64,000 nt of DNA from Haloarcula limicola (GCF_010119205.1 NZ_WRXM01000001.1:62001-126000); one strand, 5' to 3'; positions 32,346 to 41,218 are shown, counted from the first letter of the stretch. The notes: generated by a model not told the origin, from the letters alone. Translations and numbers: made by a program.

Positions 32346-33545
32346 TCAGTCCTCGTCGACGGTCGTGGCGTGCGTGTCGGCGTCCTCGGGGTCGTTCTGC
32401 GGGCTCGACGGGTGGTAGTCGGTGTCGTACTCGCCGGGGTGGCCGTCGAGGCGGTCGGGGTTGATGCGCCCGCCCAAGAGCATGAAGTCCAGTACGGTAC
32501 AGTAGAGCATCGCCTCGACGACGGGAACCGCACGCGGCGGCAGGACGGGGTCGTGCCGGCCGGTGACCGTGATCTCCTTCTCCTCGCCGGTTTCCCAGTC
32601 GACGGTCTTCTGGGTCTTGGGGATCGAGACCGGTGGGTGCCACGACACCTCGCCGTAGATGGGCTGGCCGGTCGTGATGCCGCCCTGGATGCCGCCGTGG
32701 TCGTTGCCGGTCGGGACTGGCTCGCCGTCCCCGTCAAATTCCCAGTCCTCGTTGTACTCCTCGCCGGTCGTGGTCCGTGCCTCGCGGCCGATGCCGTACT
32801 CGAAGTCGTTGACCGCGGGGATGGAGTACATCGCCTGTCCGAGACGCGAGGGGAAGCTATCGAAGCGGGGCGCGCCCAGTCCGCGGGGAACGCCGCGGCA
32901 CTCGAAGTAGATCGCGCCGCCGATGGAGTCGCCCTCTTTCTGGTACTTATCGGCGAGGTCGCGCATCTCCTCGGCGGCGTCGGGGTCGGCGCATCGGACC
33001 TCGTTCTCCTCGCTGTGTTCGAGCATGTCCTCGAAGGTGACCGGGCCGGACTCCACGTCGCCGATCTGGCAGACGTGGGCCTTTATCTGCACGTCGAACT
33101 CGCTCTGGGCCAGCACCTGTTTCGCGACGCCGCCGGCGGCGACCCAGTTGACCGTCTCGCGGGCCGAGGAGCGGCCGCCGCCGCCCCAGTTGCGCGTCCC
33201 GAACTTCGCGGAGTAGGTGTAGTCGCCGTGGGAGGGCCGGGGGGCCGTGATGAACGGCTCGTACTTCCCCGAGCGGGCGTCTTTGTTCTGGATGACCATC
33301 CCGATGGGCGTCCCGGTGGTGTAGCCGTCCTGGATCCCCGAGTTGAGCTTCACTTTGTCGGGCTCGCCGCGGGAGGTCGTGATCATCGACTGGCCCGGTT
33401 TCCGTCGGTCGAGGTCCCGCTGGATCTCCTCCTCGGATAGCTCCACGCCCGCGGGCACGCCCGACACCGTACACCCCATCGCCTCCCCGTGTGACTCGCC
33501 GTAGGTCGTCATCCGGAAGAGACGACCGAACTCGTTGCCGTTCAT
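32346..33545 (-). CDS. aroC: Chorismate synthase
   Basis: A 399-residue FMN-dependent enzyme that converts 5-enolpyruvylshikimate-3-phosphate to chorismate, the last shared step of aromatic amino acid synthesis. The start MNGNEFGRLFRMTTYGESHGEAMG, the segment GGGGRSSARETVNWVAAGGVAKQ and NDHGGIQGGITTGQPI are diagnostic. It lies 82 bp downstream of aroA, which makes its substrate, and 2 bp upstream of the UDG gene. The acidic C-terminal ~35 residues exceed the usual length. Confidence 0.96.
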   Translation of the reverse strand: MNGNEFGRLFRMTTYGESHGEAMGCTVSGVPAGVELSEEEIQRDLDRRKPGQSMITTSRGEPDKVKLNSGIQDGYTTGTPIGMVIQNKDARSGKYEPFITAPRPSHGDYTYSAKFGTRNWGGGGRSSARETVNWVAAGGVAKQVLAQSEFDVQIKAHVCQIGDVESGPVTFEDMLEHSEENEVRCADPDAAEEMRDLADKYQKEGDSIGGAIYFECRGVPRGLGAPRFDSFPSRLGQAMYSIPAVNDFEYGIGREARTTTGEEYNEDWEFDGDGEPVPTGNDHGGIQGGITTGQPIYGEVSWHPPVSIPKTQKTVDWETGEEKEITVTGRHDPVLPPRAVPVVEAMLYCTVLDFMLLGGRINPDRLDGHPGEYDTDYHPSSPQNDPEDADTHATTVDED

Positions 33546-33627
33546 TGTCGGTGTGTCGGGGACGGGGGCATTTGAACCTTGTAGATGCGCCCCCCGAGGG
33601 GAATCGCTTCGGCGCGATAAAACGCGT

Positions 33628-34914
33628 CTACTGGCCGACTGCGGCCCCGAGTCCCTGCATGACGTCGAAGAATCCGGGGAAGGACACGTCGACGTGCTCC
33701 GCGCCGGTGATCGTCGTCTCGCCGTCGGCCACGAGGCCGGCGACGGCCAGCGACATGATGATGCGGTGGTCGGCGTGGCCGTCGACGGTCGTGCCCCGCA
33801 GGTCGGTGTCCTCGCCGTAGACGAGGAGTTCGTCCTCGCGCTCCTCGACCTCCGCGCCCATCTTCGTCAGTTCGTCGGCCATCGCGCTGACGCGGTCGGT
33901 CTCCTTGTAGCGGACGTGCTCGGCGTCGGTGATGCGCGTGACGCCGTCGGCGGCCGCGCCGAGCGCGGCGATGGTCGGCAGGAGGTCCGGCGTGTCCTCG
34001 ACGCCGACTTCGACGCCGTCGAGGGCGGAGCGTTCGACCGTGATTTCGCCGTCGTCGCGGTCCCAGTCGAGCGTCGCGCCCATCGACTCGAGGACGTCCA
34101 CGATCGCCGAGTCGCCCTGTGCGCTCGGGAACGCCGAGGTGACGACGAGCTCCTCGTCGGCGGCGAGCGCGCCGGCTGCGAGCAGGTAGCTCATCGACGA
34201 GAAGTCGCCGGGGACGTGGTAGGCGCTGCCGTCGGGGTCGTAGGACTGGCCGCCGGCGACGGCGTAGCCGTCGTCGGTTTTCTCGGCCGTGACGCCGAAC
34301 GCGTCGAGGACTTCCAGCGTGATGTCGACGTACGGCGAGGACTTCAGGCCGGTTGTCAGTTCGACGTCGATTCCCGATTCGGTGACCGCGCCGGCCATCA
34401 GCAGCGCGGTGACGTACTGCGAGGAGACGTCGCCGGGGATGGAGACGGTGCCGCCGTCGACGCCGCCGCCGACGACGAGCGGTGCCTGGCCGTTGTCGCG
34501 CGTGCTCTCGGCCCGGCCGCCGAGTTGCTCGATGGCGTCCAGCAGCGGTCCCTGCGGGCGCGAGCGGAGCGAGTCGTCGCCGGTGAGGACGGTCAGGTCG
34601 TCCTGCAGCGCGGCGGTGGCGGTGACCAGCCGCGTGGTCGTCCCGCTGTTGGCGCAGTCGATGACGTCGTCGGGGGTCTCCGGTCGGCCGGCGAACCCGG
34701 TGATCGAGAGCGCCGACTCGTCGCTTCGGTCGACGATGCCGCCGTATGCCTCGACGGCGCGCATCGTTGCCTTCGTGTCGGCGCTCACGAGCGGGTCGTG
34801 GACCGTCGCGCCCTCGGAGTAGCCGGCGGCGAGGATGGCCCTGTGAGTGTAACTCTTCGACGGCGGGGCCTGTGCGGTGCCCCGAACGGCAGACTCGGCG
34901 ATGGTGATGTCCAT
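33628..34914 (-). CDS. aroA: 3-phosphoshikimate 1-carboxyvinyltransferase (EPSP synthase)
   Basis: A 428-residue two-domain enzyme that joins phosphoenolpyruvate to shikimate-3-phosphate. [19 protein letters not shown] near residue 16 is the substrate-binding N-terminus, [15 protein letters not shown] holds the PEP-binding motif, and [20 protein letters not shown] is the late signature. The ATG at 34914 ([12 protein letters not shown]) is preferred over a start nine codons upstream. Upstream of aroC on the same strand. Confidence 0.96.
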   Translation of the reverse strand: MDITIAESAVRGTAQAPPSKSYTHRAILAAGYSEGATVHDPLVSADTKATMRAVEAYGGIVDRSDESALSITGFAGRPETPDDVIDCANSGTTTRLVTATAALQDDLTVLTGDDSLRSRPQGPLLDAIEQLGGRAESTRDNGQAPLVVGGGVDGGTVSIPGDVSSQYVTALLMAGAVTESGIDVELTTGLKSSPYVDITLEVLDAFGVTAEKTDDGYAVAGGQSYDPDGSAYHVPGDFSSMSYLLAAGALAADEELVVTSAFPSAQGDSAIVDVLESMGATLDWDRDDGEITVERSALDGVEVGVEDTPDLLPTIAALGAAADGVTRITDAEHVRYKETDRVSAMADELTKMGAEVEEREDELLVYGEDTDLRGTTVDGHADHRIIMSLAVAGLVADGETTITGAEHVDVSFPGFFDVMQGLGAAVGQ

Positions 34915-34980
34915 ATCGGGCGGGTCACGGCCGGACGACAAGAGGCTACCGCTCTGAGGAGGTGACGGGACGGGGGGTCC

Positions 34981-35409
34981 CTATAGCCGAACCGCGCCGA
35001 CGACGAAGGCGACGAGCGGGACGGCGACCACGACGTGTAGCGCGACGAGGACGGCCTGCCCGACGCCGGAGACGCCCATCGCGGGAGCGACGGCGAAGAC
35101 GGGCACCAGCATCAGAGCGAACACCGCCGTGGCGAGGGCGGTGAAGTTCCGGACGGGGCGCTCGGTCAGGCGGACCAGCGCGGCGTAGGCGACGGCCGCG
35201 CCGACACCGGCGACGACGACGCTCCCGAGTATCGGTCCGGCGGCGAACGGGCTCATCGGCCCGCTGACCCCCAGCGAGAGGTCGAGGGCGCCGGCGAGTC
35301 CGTTGACGAGCAACGCGGCGACCACCGCGACGAGGACGCCGAGCGCGGTTCGACGGGCGAGCTCTCCGCCGCTCTGTGCGATGGGATAGCGTGACGTGAT
35401 AGTTGCCAT
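34981..35409 (-). CDS. Four-helix membrane protein (DUF6069-like)
   Basis: A 142-residue integral membrane protein with four predicted helices (LGVLVAVVAALLVNGLAG, GPILGSVVVAGVGAAVAYAAL, AVFALMLVPVFAVAPAMGV, VLVALHVVVAVPLVAFVV). A TERPVRNFTALATA loop lies between helices two and three, as in a family I recall as DUF6069. Function unknown. Own promoter likely; the gap to aroA is 66 bp on the same strand. Confidence 0.7.
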   Translation of the reverse strand: MATITSRYPIAQSGGELARRTALGVLVAVVAALLVNGLAGALDLSLGVSGPMSPFAAGPILGSVVVAGVGAAVAYAALVRLTERPVRNFTALATAVFALMLVPVFAVAPAMGVSGVGQAVLVALHVVVAVPLVAFVVGAVRL

Positions 35410-35497
35410 AGACGCGAGTACGTCGTCAGAGACGATAAAACAGATAGCAAACTGTCAGGTTTCCGCTCGGTGCGGTTCGCCGGCCGGTTCGCCGTCC

Positions 35498-35938
35498 TCA
35501 GCGTCGCTCGAAGGCCGCCCGGACGGCGTCGCTGGGGGCTAACTCCGACAGTTCCGCGGACACGTCCACGTCGGCGAACTCCTCGGCGCCGGCGGGCGTC
35601 CGCTTGAGGACGTTGACGTGATAGAGGTACGAGAGGCGGAGCAGCCACCGGGCGTGGTCGTACTCCTCGGGCGATTCGATATACGTCGTCGTCCAGCCGG
35701 ACTCCGTCAGGAGGTGGTGCGGCCCGGTCTCGCCTTCCTCGACGAGCGCGTCGCGGAGCTTCCGGAGGTAGGCGATGTCGAGCATCCCCCACGCGTGGAC
35801 GTGGCCGATCTCCCGCGGGCCGACGCGGAACTCCGTCCCGCCGAAGCGGTGGTCGCCGACGGTGACGTGGGGCCACCCGCCAACCTCGTCCACGAGGCGC
35901 TCGACGGTCTCTTCGATCGCCGCTCTGTCTGACGTCAT
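35498..35938 (-). CDS. Luciferase-family domain protein (DUF5519-like)
   Basis: A 146-residue soluble protein. The segment GGTEFRVGPREIGHVHAWGMLDIAYLRKLRDALVEEG, then HHLLTESGWTTTYIESPEE and ARWLLRLSYLYH, fits the small family annotated as luciferase domain or DUF5519. The name comes from part of an unusual luciferase and does not imply light emission here. No redox cofactor motif is visible. Function unknown. Confidence 0.65.
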   Translation of the reverse strand: MTSDRAAIEETVERLVDEVGGWPHVTVGDHRFGGTEFRVGPREIGHVHAWGMLDIAYLRKLRDALVEEGETGPHHLLTESGWTTTYIESPEEYDHARWLLRLSYLYHVNVLKRTPAGAEEFADVDVSAELSELAPSDAVRAAFERR

Positions 35939-35984
35939 GCTCCCCGTACGCGCGCCGAGACGATAAGTCGCTCTCGCGCGGCAG

Positions 35985-36881
35985 TTACTGCACGTTCGCG
36001 CTGGAGGCCCGCTGGAGCATGTGGACGGCCACGCTCCCGAAGAGAACGCCGAGCGCGAGCAAAACTGCCACGGCCGGGACGAGCGTGTTGTAGAGGCCGC
36101 CGAAGTCGAAGCCGTAGGCCGTCACTTCGACGACGGTCATCACGTCCCGGCCCAGCATGATGGCGCGCGCGGCGTCGACGCCGTACGTGACCGGGTTGAA
36201 GCGAGCGACGACCTGAATCCACGACGGGAGGACGGAGAGCGGGAGGAACGCGGTCGAGACGAACAGCAGCGGGAACTGCAGGAGGTTCGCGCCGATGATC
36301 GTCGACTCCTGGTCCTTCGTGACGACGGCGATCGTGTTCGAGAGCGCGGTGAACCACAGCGAGAACAGGATGCCGACGGCGACGATACCCAGCGCGCCGG
36401 CGACGCCCGTCGCCACCTCCGCGCCGAGCACCACGCCGAGGCCGATGATGATGGTTATCTGGGCGGCGATGCGGAGGACCTCGGCGGCCGTCTTCCCGAG
36501 GAAGACCGCGGTTCGGTTCATCGGACTGACGAGCACTTTCTCGAACATCCCGTTCTCGATGTCGTTGACGAGGCCGACGCCGGACGTGGCCGCCGCCGCC
36601 AGCGCCACCTGCATGCAGATGGCCGGCACGAGATAGGTCTCGTAGGTGATCGAGCCGGGACCCCGATTGACCGCGCCGGTGGCCACCTGTCCGAACACCT
36701 GCGTGAACAGGACGAGGAAGATGATCGGCTGGACGAGCGAGACGACGAGGACGAACGGGTTGCGAACCGCCTTGATGTTCCAGCGGACGAAGTTCACCCA
36801 GAAATCGCCGAGGAAGGAGTTGCCCGAGTGAGTAACCTCCGTGGCCGTCGCTCCGGTCTCGGACTCCGTCTCCGAGCTCAC
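35985..36881 (-). CDS. ABC-2 type exporter permease (DrrB-like)
   Basis: A 298-residue permease with six hydrophobic segments. After a soluble N-terminus, FVRWNIKAVRNPFVLVVSLVQPIIFLVLF begins the membrane part, and ENGMFEKVLVSPMNRTAVFLGK plus FPLLFVSTAFLPLSVLPSWIQVVARFNPVTYGVDAAR are the ABC-2 signatures. The start GTG overlaps the ATPase stop (GTGA, 36878-36881), so the pair is cotranslated. Probably exports a lipid or hydrophobic compound; substrate unknown. Confidence 0.92.
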   Translation of the reverse strand: MSSETESETGATATEVTHSGNSFLGDFWVNFVRWNIKAVRNPFVLVVSLVQPIIFLVLFTQVFGQVATGAVNRGPGSITYETYLVPAICMQVALAAAATSGVGLVNDIENGMFEKVLVSPMNRTAVFLGKTAAEVLRIAAQITIIIGLGVVLGAEVATGVAGALGIVAVGILFSLWFTALSNTIAVVTKDQESTIIGANLLQFPLLFVSTAFLPLSVLPSWIQVVARFNPVTYGVDAARAIMLGRDVMTVVEVTAYGFDFGGLYNTLVPAVAVLLALGVLFGSVAVHMLQRASSANVQ

Positions 36882-37936
36882 GCGTCGTCACCGCCCTCGA
36901 ACCGGTCGTCGCCCTCGGCCCGCTCGCCCCCGTCGGCGGCGAGAGAGTCGACGGCGGTATCGGAGCCGTCGGCCCCGTCGGTCTCGACGTGCTCGCCGGT
37001 GATGGCGAGGAACACGTCGTCGAGCGTCGGCGCGCGGACGTTGAACCCCGTGACGGTGAGCCCCTCGTCTCGGAGGGCGACCAGGAGGTCCGTTCCCTTC
37101 GAGCGGGCGCGTTCGGAGGTGACGGTGATGCCCTCCTCGCTCACGTCTACCGCGGCGCTCGGTTCGAAGATGTCCCCATCGCGGGCGATGCGCGCCGCGG
37201 TTCGCCTGTCGCCTTCGTCGCCCTCGACGCTCACGTCGAGTATCTCCCCGCCGACCTCCTGCTTGAGTTCGGCCGGCGACCCCTCCGAGACGAGCTCGCC
37301 GTCGAGGATGACCGCCAGTCGGTCGCAGAGTTCGTCGGCCTCTTCGAGGTACTGCGTCGTGAGGAAGATGGTAGTCCCGCGCTCGTTGATCCGCCGGAAG
37401 TACTCCCAGAGGCGGTTGCGGGCCTTCGGGTCCAGCCCGGTGGTCGGTTCGTCCAGGAACACCAGCGGCGGGCGGTGGACCAGCGCCGTCGCGGCGTCGA
37501 GTCGCTTCTGCATCCCGCCGGAGAAGTCGTCGGCCTTCTTGTCCGCGACGTCCGCGAGGTCCACGAGTTCGAGCAGTTCGTCGATGCGGTCGGCCCGGTC
37601 GCTCCGGGGGACGCCGTAGGCGTCGCACGCGAACCGGAGGTTCTCGCGGGCCGTGAGCTCGGGGTCGACGCTCGTCTCCTGTGCCATGTAGCCCACCGTC
37701 TCGCGGACGCTGCGGCTCTCCGTGAGCGCGTCGAACCCGTTGACGCGGATCGACCCGGCGGTCGGACGCAGCAGCGTCACGAGCGTCTTGATGGTCGTCG
37801 TCTTCCCCGCCCCGTTCGGGCCGAGGAAGCCGAAGAACTCCCCGCGCGGCACCGTCAGGTCGACGCCCCGTACCGCCTGCGTTCCGTCGGCGTAGGTGAG
37901 TTCGACCCCCTCCGCCGCGATTGCGTCGTCGGTCAC
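36878..37936 (-). CDS. ABC exporter ATPase (DrrA-like)
   Basis: A 352-residue ATPase. Walker A GPNGAGKTTT (about residue 42), Q-loop YMAQETSVD, signature FSGGMQKRLD, Walker B LVFLDEPTTGLDP and the switch TTQYLEEADELCDRLAV are complete. A DrrA-type C-terminal domain follows (SKGTDLLVALRDEGLTVTGFNVRAPTLDDVFLAITG) with an acidic tail. The frame is open far upstream into the neighbouring antisense region, but GTG at 37936 gives the family N-terminus. It pairs with the permease encoded next. Confidence 0.92.
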   Translation of the reverse strand: MTDDAIAAEGVELTYADGTQAVRGVDLTVPRGEFFGFLGPNGAGKTTTIKTLVTLLRPTAGSIRVNGFDALTESRSVRETVGYMAQETSVDPELTARENLRFACDAYGVPRSDRADRIDELLELVDLADVADKKADDFSGGMQKRLDAATALVHRPPLVFLDEPTTGLDPKARNRLWEYFRRINERGTTIFLTTQYLEEADELCDRLAVILDGELVSEGSPAELKQEVGGEILDVSVEGDEGDRRTAARIARDGDIFEPSAAVDVSEEGITVTSERARSKGTDLLVALRDEGLTVTGFNVRAPTLDDVFLAITGEHVETDGADGSDTAVDSLAADGGERAEGDDRFEGGDDA

Positions 37937-38020
37937 GGTGAGGACAAGGAGCGTCGGACACAAATACTGTGTTCCGTCCGCGGCGGTAGTCCTTTGCCGC
38001 CCCCGCCCGGACGGTTCGGC

Positions 38021-39196
38021 ATGGACCCTGACCTCTCTGCGCTGGATGCGTATCTCGATGAGCGGGACGCCGACGGCTACCTCATCGACGCGGACTCGGA
38101 GGACTCCGACCAGTACTACCTCTCCGGGTTCGACGCGCCGGACCCCTTCCTCACGCTGTACGACGGCGAGACCCACCTCCTCTTCCCGCGGAGCCTGGAG
38201 TACGGCCGCGCCACGCGGGAGGCCCGCGCCGAGACTGTCCAGCGCTACGTCGACTTCGACCACGCCGAACTGGTCGAGGAGTTCGGCCCCGAGGAAGCCG
38301 TCTCGCACGTCTTCGCGGCGTTCTGTGAGTCCTACGGCGTCGAGAGCGTCGCCGTGCCGCCGCGGTTCCCGCTCAAGACGGCCGACAGTCTCCGCGCCCG
38401 CGGCGTCGAGGTGACGGCCGATACCGACGGTATCGTCACGGAGATCCGCGCGACCAAGACCGACGAGGAAGTCGAGCACGTCCGCACGGCCCAGCGCGCG
38501 AACGAGGCGTCGATGGCCGCCGCCGAGGCGCTCCTGCGGGACGCGTCGGTCACTGGTGAGGGCACGCTCGAATACGACGGCGAGACGCTGACCAGCGAGC
38601 GCGTCAAGGAGGAGATCGAGGTGACGCTGCTGCGTCACGGCTGTTCGCTGGACGAGACCATCGTCGCCTGCGGGAGCGACGCCGCCGATCCCCACGACCG
38701 GGGGAGCGGGCCGCTGTCGGCCGACGAACCGATAATCGTCGACATCTTCCCGCGGGACAAGGCGACGAAGTACCACGCCGACATGACTCGGACGTTCTGC
38801 GTGGGCGACCCGAGCGAGACGGTGCGGGAGTGGTACGACCTGACCGAGCGAGCGATGGACGCCGCCTTCGACGCGCTGGAGCCCGGCGCGACCGGAGAGG
38901 ACGTCCACGACGCCGTCTGTGACGTCTACGAGGACGCGGGGATGTCGACGCTCCGGAGCGACGACCGCACCGAGACGGGATTCATCCACAGCACGGGCCA
39001 CGGCGTCGGGCTCGACGTGCACGAACTCCCGCGGCTCTCGCCCGCCGGCGGCGAACTCGAACCGGGTCACGTCGTCACGATCGAACCGGGGCTGTACGAC
39101 CCCGACGTGGGCGGGGTCCGTATCGAGGACATCGCCGTCGTCACCGAGGACGGCTACGAGAACCTCACCGACTACGAAAAACGGCTGGTCGTTTGA
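38021..39196 (+). CDS. pepQ: M24 family Xaa-Pro peptidase
   Basis: A 391-residue metallopeptidase of the creatinase/aminopeptidase P fold that removes residues before proline. An N-terminal creatinase-like domain (residues 1-130) precedes the pita-bread domain. Metal ligands: Asp in IIVDIFPRD, Asp in YHADMTRTF, His in STGHGVGLDVHE, Glu in TIEPGLYD and Glu in RIEDIAVV. The ATG at 38021 is a clear start; the open frame upstream overlaps the divergent ATPase gene and is not part of it. Specificity (dipeptidase or aminopeptidase) is unsure. Confidence 0.9.
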   Translation: MDPDLSALDAYLDERDADGYLIDADSEDSDQYYLSGFDAPDPFLTLYDGETHLLFPRSLEYGRATREARAETVQRYVDFDHAELVEEFGPEEAVSHVFAAFCESYGVESVAVPPRFPLKTADSLRARGVEVTADTDGIVTEIRATKTDEEVEHVRTAQRANEASMAAAEALLRDASVTGEGTLEYDGETLTSERVKEEIEVTLLRHGCSLDETIVACGSDAADPHDRGSGPLSADEPIIVDIFPRDKATKYHADMTRTFCVGDPSETVREWYDLTERAMDAAFDALEPGATGEDVHDAVCDVYEDAGMSTLRSDDRTETGFIHSTGHGVGLDVHELPRLSPAGGELEPGHVVTIEPGLYDPDVGGVRIEDIAVVTEDGYENLTDYEKRLVV

Positions 39197-39210
39197 GCGG
39201 ACGGGCGACG

Positions 39211-39360
39211 CTACAGCTCTTCCATCTGTCCGCCGCAGTTCGGACAGGCGGCCTCCGGCAGTTCCGTCTGCTTCCCGCACACGACGCACTCGTAACCCAT
39301 CTCGGTCGGTTCGTCCGTCTCGTCTCCGAACAGCCCGGAGACTCGGGAGAGGAGGCTCAT
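39211..39360 (-). CDS. Small zinc-ribbon protein (49 aa)
   Basis: A 49-residue protein, MSLLSRVSGLFGDETDEPTE followed by a zinc ribbon with CVVC and CPNC pairs spaced by 11 residues. The ATG at 39360 gives a short amphipathic N-terminus before the ribbon. Such tiny zinc proteins are numerous in haloarchaea and some affect motility or biofilm formation. Function here unknown. It converges on the peptidase gene, 14 bp away. Confidence 0.72.
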   Translation of the reverse strand: MSLLSRVSGLFGDETDEPTEMGYECVVCGKQTELPEAACPNCGGQMEEL

Positions 39361-39432
39361 TGTTGAACCCGTGTTAACGTACCTCGCGATCGGTAAAAGC
39401 GATTGTGGCCGAGCGCACCAATAAATCATTAA

Positions 39433-39444
39433 CTTTTATTATAG
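39433..39444 (+). promoter_or_regulatory. Strong TATA region before the small ORF pair
   Basis: The AT-rich run cttttattatag is centred about 32 nt before the ATG at 39471. The predicted transcript would begin a few bases before that ATG. It is among the most AT-rich promoter-like runs in the window, although no long gene follows immediately. Confidence 0.45.
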
Positions 39445-39470
39445 ATGGCCGAATAGCGAGTGGTACGCTC

Positions 39471-39566
39471 ATGCTTGTACCTAAGGCACGTTTCGCCCGC
39501 TCGCACGACGCCCGGACCGACGACTACCGCAGACGACCCACACGACCCCCGAGACCCCCGAAATGA
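39471..39566 (+). CDS. Possible 31-codon small ORF, first of an overlapping pair
   Basis: Starts at an ATG placed as if leaderless after a strong TATA box and encodes 31 residues, MLVPKARFARSHDARTDD then an Arg/Pro-rich end. Its TGA overlaps the ATG of the next small ORF (ATGA, 39563-39566), the junction used for translational coupling. The basic composition is atypical for haloarchaea, so it may be a regulatory upstream ORF and not a functional protein. Evidence is positional only. Confidence 0.35.
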   Translation: MLVPKARFARSHDARTDDYRRRPTRPPRPPK

Positions 39567-39733
39567 CCACACGAATCACGACACCCACCGACGAGGACGC
39601 GTATCCGACGACCACTTCGACGTTCGGCGACACCGGGCGCAGTTCGCGCTCCGACCGCGCGCCGATGACCTTCTCCCCGACCAGTTTCGCCACCGCCGGC
39701 CAGTTCGACACCGAGGCCGACGACCACAGCTGA
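39563..39733 (+). CDS. Possible 56-residue acidic small protein
   Basis: A 56-codon ORF starting MTTRITTPTDEDAYPTTTST and ending QFDTEADDHS. It is rich in Thr, Ser and Asp, with nearly every third codon position G or C, like the genes around it. A minus-strand ORF shares the same third positions, so codon bias alone does not decide strand; acidic composition and the coupled ATGA junction favour the plus strand. No family recognised. The rest of 39361-39858 holds no other supported gene. Confidence 0.45.
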   Translation: MTTRITTPTDEDAYPTTTSTFGDTGRSSRSDRAPMTFSPTSFATAGQFDTEADDHS

Positions 39734-39858
39734 TACGGACTGCCGTAGCTGTATCCGATATTCGCCGACCCGTAGCGGCGAACGTCCGAGTCGAACTACA
39801 GCAGCCCGTATGAGACCGGGACACAACCGTTTTCCCCGCGGCTCGCGTCCCCTCAGAT

Positions 39859-40068
39859 ATGGCAGACTACACGACGGTTTCGATCCCGAAAGACCTCGCA
39901 GAGCGCGTCGAAGGCACTATCGAGGGGACCAGCTTCTCCAGCACGTCGGACCTCGTTCGCTTCCTCCTCCGGAGCATCGTCGTCCAGCACCAGCGCGAGG
40001 GCGAACTGACCGAGGCGCAGTTTCAGGACATCGCCGACCAGCTCCGCGACCTCGGCTATCTGGAGTGA
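39859..40068 (+). CDS. Ribbon-helix-helix (CopG-like) protein
   Basis: A 69-residue protein. DYTTVSIPKDLAERVEGTIEGTSFSSTSDLVRFLLRSIV is a ribbon-helix-helix DNA-binding domain: beta strand TTVSIP, then two helices. The C-terminal part (LTEAQFQDIADQLRDLGYLE) may bind a partner. It would act as a dimeric repressor or antitoxin, but no toxin gene is next to it. It converges directly on the JAMM-like gene with no gap. Confidence 0.8.
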   Translation: MADYTTVSIPKDLAERVEGTIEGTSFSSTSDLVRFLLRSIVVQHQREGELTEAQFQDIADQLRDLGYLE

Positions 40069-40479
40069 TCAGGCCAGCGATTCCTCGGGAGGTTCGACGT
40101 CGAGGACCGTGATCTCGAGCTTTCGACCCGCGCGGTCGAACGCGCCGAAGGCCGTCTCGTCCCACGGCGGGATGCCGACGAACACCACTTCGTGCAGGTC
40201 GTCGGTCTTGCTGACGCCCATGTAGCCGTCGGGGTGCGAGACGAACCGACCCTGGGTCTGGCCGGCCGGCGTCCCGAGGTCCATACCGAAGACGGCGTTG
40301 ACCGACCCGCCGGCCGACGGGAGGTAGAAATCGGTGAACACCGGCGTCTCCGGGTCCAGGTCGGTCTCGGGAAGCTCCGCAGCTCTGGTGACCGCGAGCG
40401 AGATGGTCACGTCGTCTGGCTCGGCTTCCCGTGCCAGCCGTAACAGCGTCTCGACGAGGCCGCGCGTGACGTAAACCAC
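40069..40479 (-). CDS. JAMM/MPN-like domain protein with incomplete metal motif
   Basis: A 136-residue protein. The start MVYVTRGLVETLLRLAREAEPDD and the fold order resemble archaeal JAB/MPN proteases. The canonical HxHP(x)nSxxD motif appears as VSHPDGYMGVSKTDD: the second His, Ser and Asp are present but the first His is Val. The catalytic Glu near the N-terminus is also not obvious. It may be a non-catalytic MPN protein. Assignment to the fold is by pattern only. Confidence 0.55.
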   Translation of the reverse strand: MVYVTRGLVETLLRLAREAEPDDVTISLAVTRAAELPETDLDPETPVFTDFYLPSAGGSVNAVFGMDLGTPAGQTQGRFVSHPDGYMGVSKTDDLHEVVFVGIPPWDETAFGAFDRAGRKLEITVLDVEPPEESLA

Positions 40480-40537
40480 AATAGAAGTTGGCGCGACGGG
40501 CGTATAACCCCGTCGGCCGTCGTCACCTCTGTCGGCC

Positions 40538-41218
40538 TCAGCCGAAGACGAACGACCGAACGGTCTTGGCGTACAGGCTCGGTGCCCGACTGCGAGAGCC
40601 GCGCAGCGCGTAGGCCAGTGCTTCTGCCGCGTCCGCCATGACGCCGTGGCCGTGGCCCACGAGCAGTCGCTCGGGGTCCAGTCGGCCCAGCTTCGTCGGC
40701 GGCGTCAGTCGGAGCATCGGGTGGACGCCGAGTCGCTCGTCGCCCGCGAGGAAGAAGTCCGCCGTCCCGACGGCTTCGGGCACGACCAGCGTGTCGTCCG
40801 CGTCGCCGTACAGCATCGCCTCCTGCCAGGCGGGATTCTTGACGAGTTTGTGGACGCCGTAGTCCGTCCCGGGGATCTGTCGCCCGACGCGTTCGACCGG
40901 CGCGTCGAGGTCGCTCTCGACGCCCGACATCCACTCGGGGACGTACACCGGCGCGTCGTGGCGGTTCGCGACGGCGGCGCTGTCGCGCTTGTGCCGGTCC
41001 AGCAGGACTACGACGCCCGCTACCTCGCCGAACTCCGCGAAGAGGTCGTCGATGCCGTCGGCGTCGACGGGGTCGACGACGACCGCGCCCGCCTCGGTGT
41101 CGAGGACGTGACTCGCCCGCTGCATCTTCTCGTGGGGGTAGGCGAGCCAGCTCGCCCCGCGGTCCCAGCGGTTCGTCTCCTCCCAACTCGTCGCTGCGCC
41201 GGAGCCTTTCATGGGCAT
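40538..41218 (-). CDS. Metallo-beta-lactamase-fold-like protein lacking the canonical motif
   Basis: A 226-residue soluble protein. ASHVLDTEAGAVVVDPVDADGIDDLFAEFGEVAGVVVLLDRHKRDSAA has the strand order of an MBL N-terminus, but the HxHxDH motif is replaced by LDRHKRDSA. A late GHGHG may be a relic metal site. A TATA-like ataaatg on the minus strand near 41246 suggests a leaderless start at 41218. Probably not a zinc hydrolase of the usual kind; function unknown. Confidence 0.6.
   Translation of the reverse strand: MPMKGSGAATSWEETNRWDRGASWLAYPHEKMQRASHVLDTEAGAVVVDPVDADGIDDLFAEFGEVAGVVVLLDRHKRDSAAVANRHDAPVYVPEWMSGVESDLDAPVERVGRQIPGTDYGVHKLVKNPAWQEAMLYGDADDTLVVPEAVGTADFFLAGDERLGVHPMLRLTPPTKLGRLDPERLLVGHGHGVMADAAEALAYALRGSRSRAPSLYAKTVRSFVFG

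Noticed and set aside
36878-39289. 803-residue minus-strand open frame across the ABC ATPase and antisense to the M24 peptidase
   Set aside because: Only the part from 37936 down encodes the ATPase. The rest mirrors peptidase codons and exists because GC-rich codons leave few stops on the other strand.
39481-39711. 76-residue minus-strand ORF in the 39.4-39.9 kb gap
   Set aside because: Basic and Val-rich, with no promoter placed for it; the opposite-strand acidic ORF fits the genome better.
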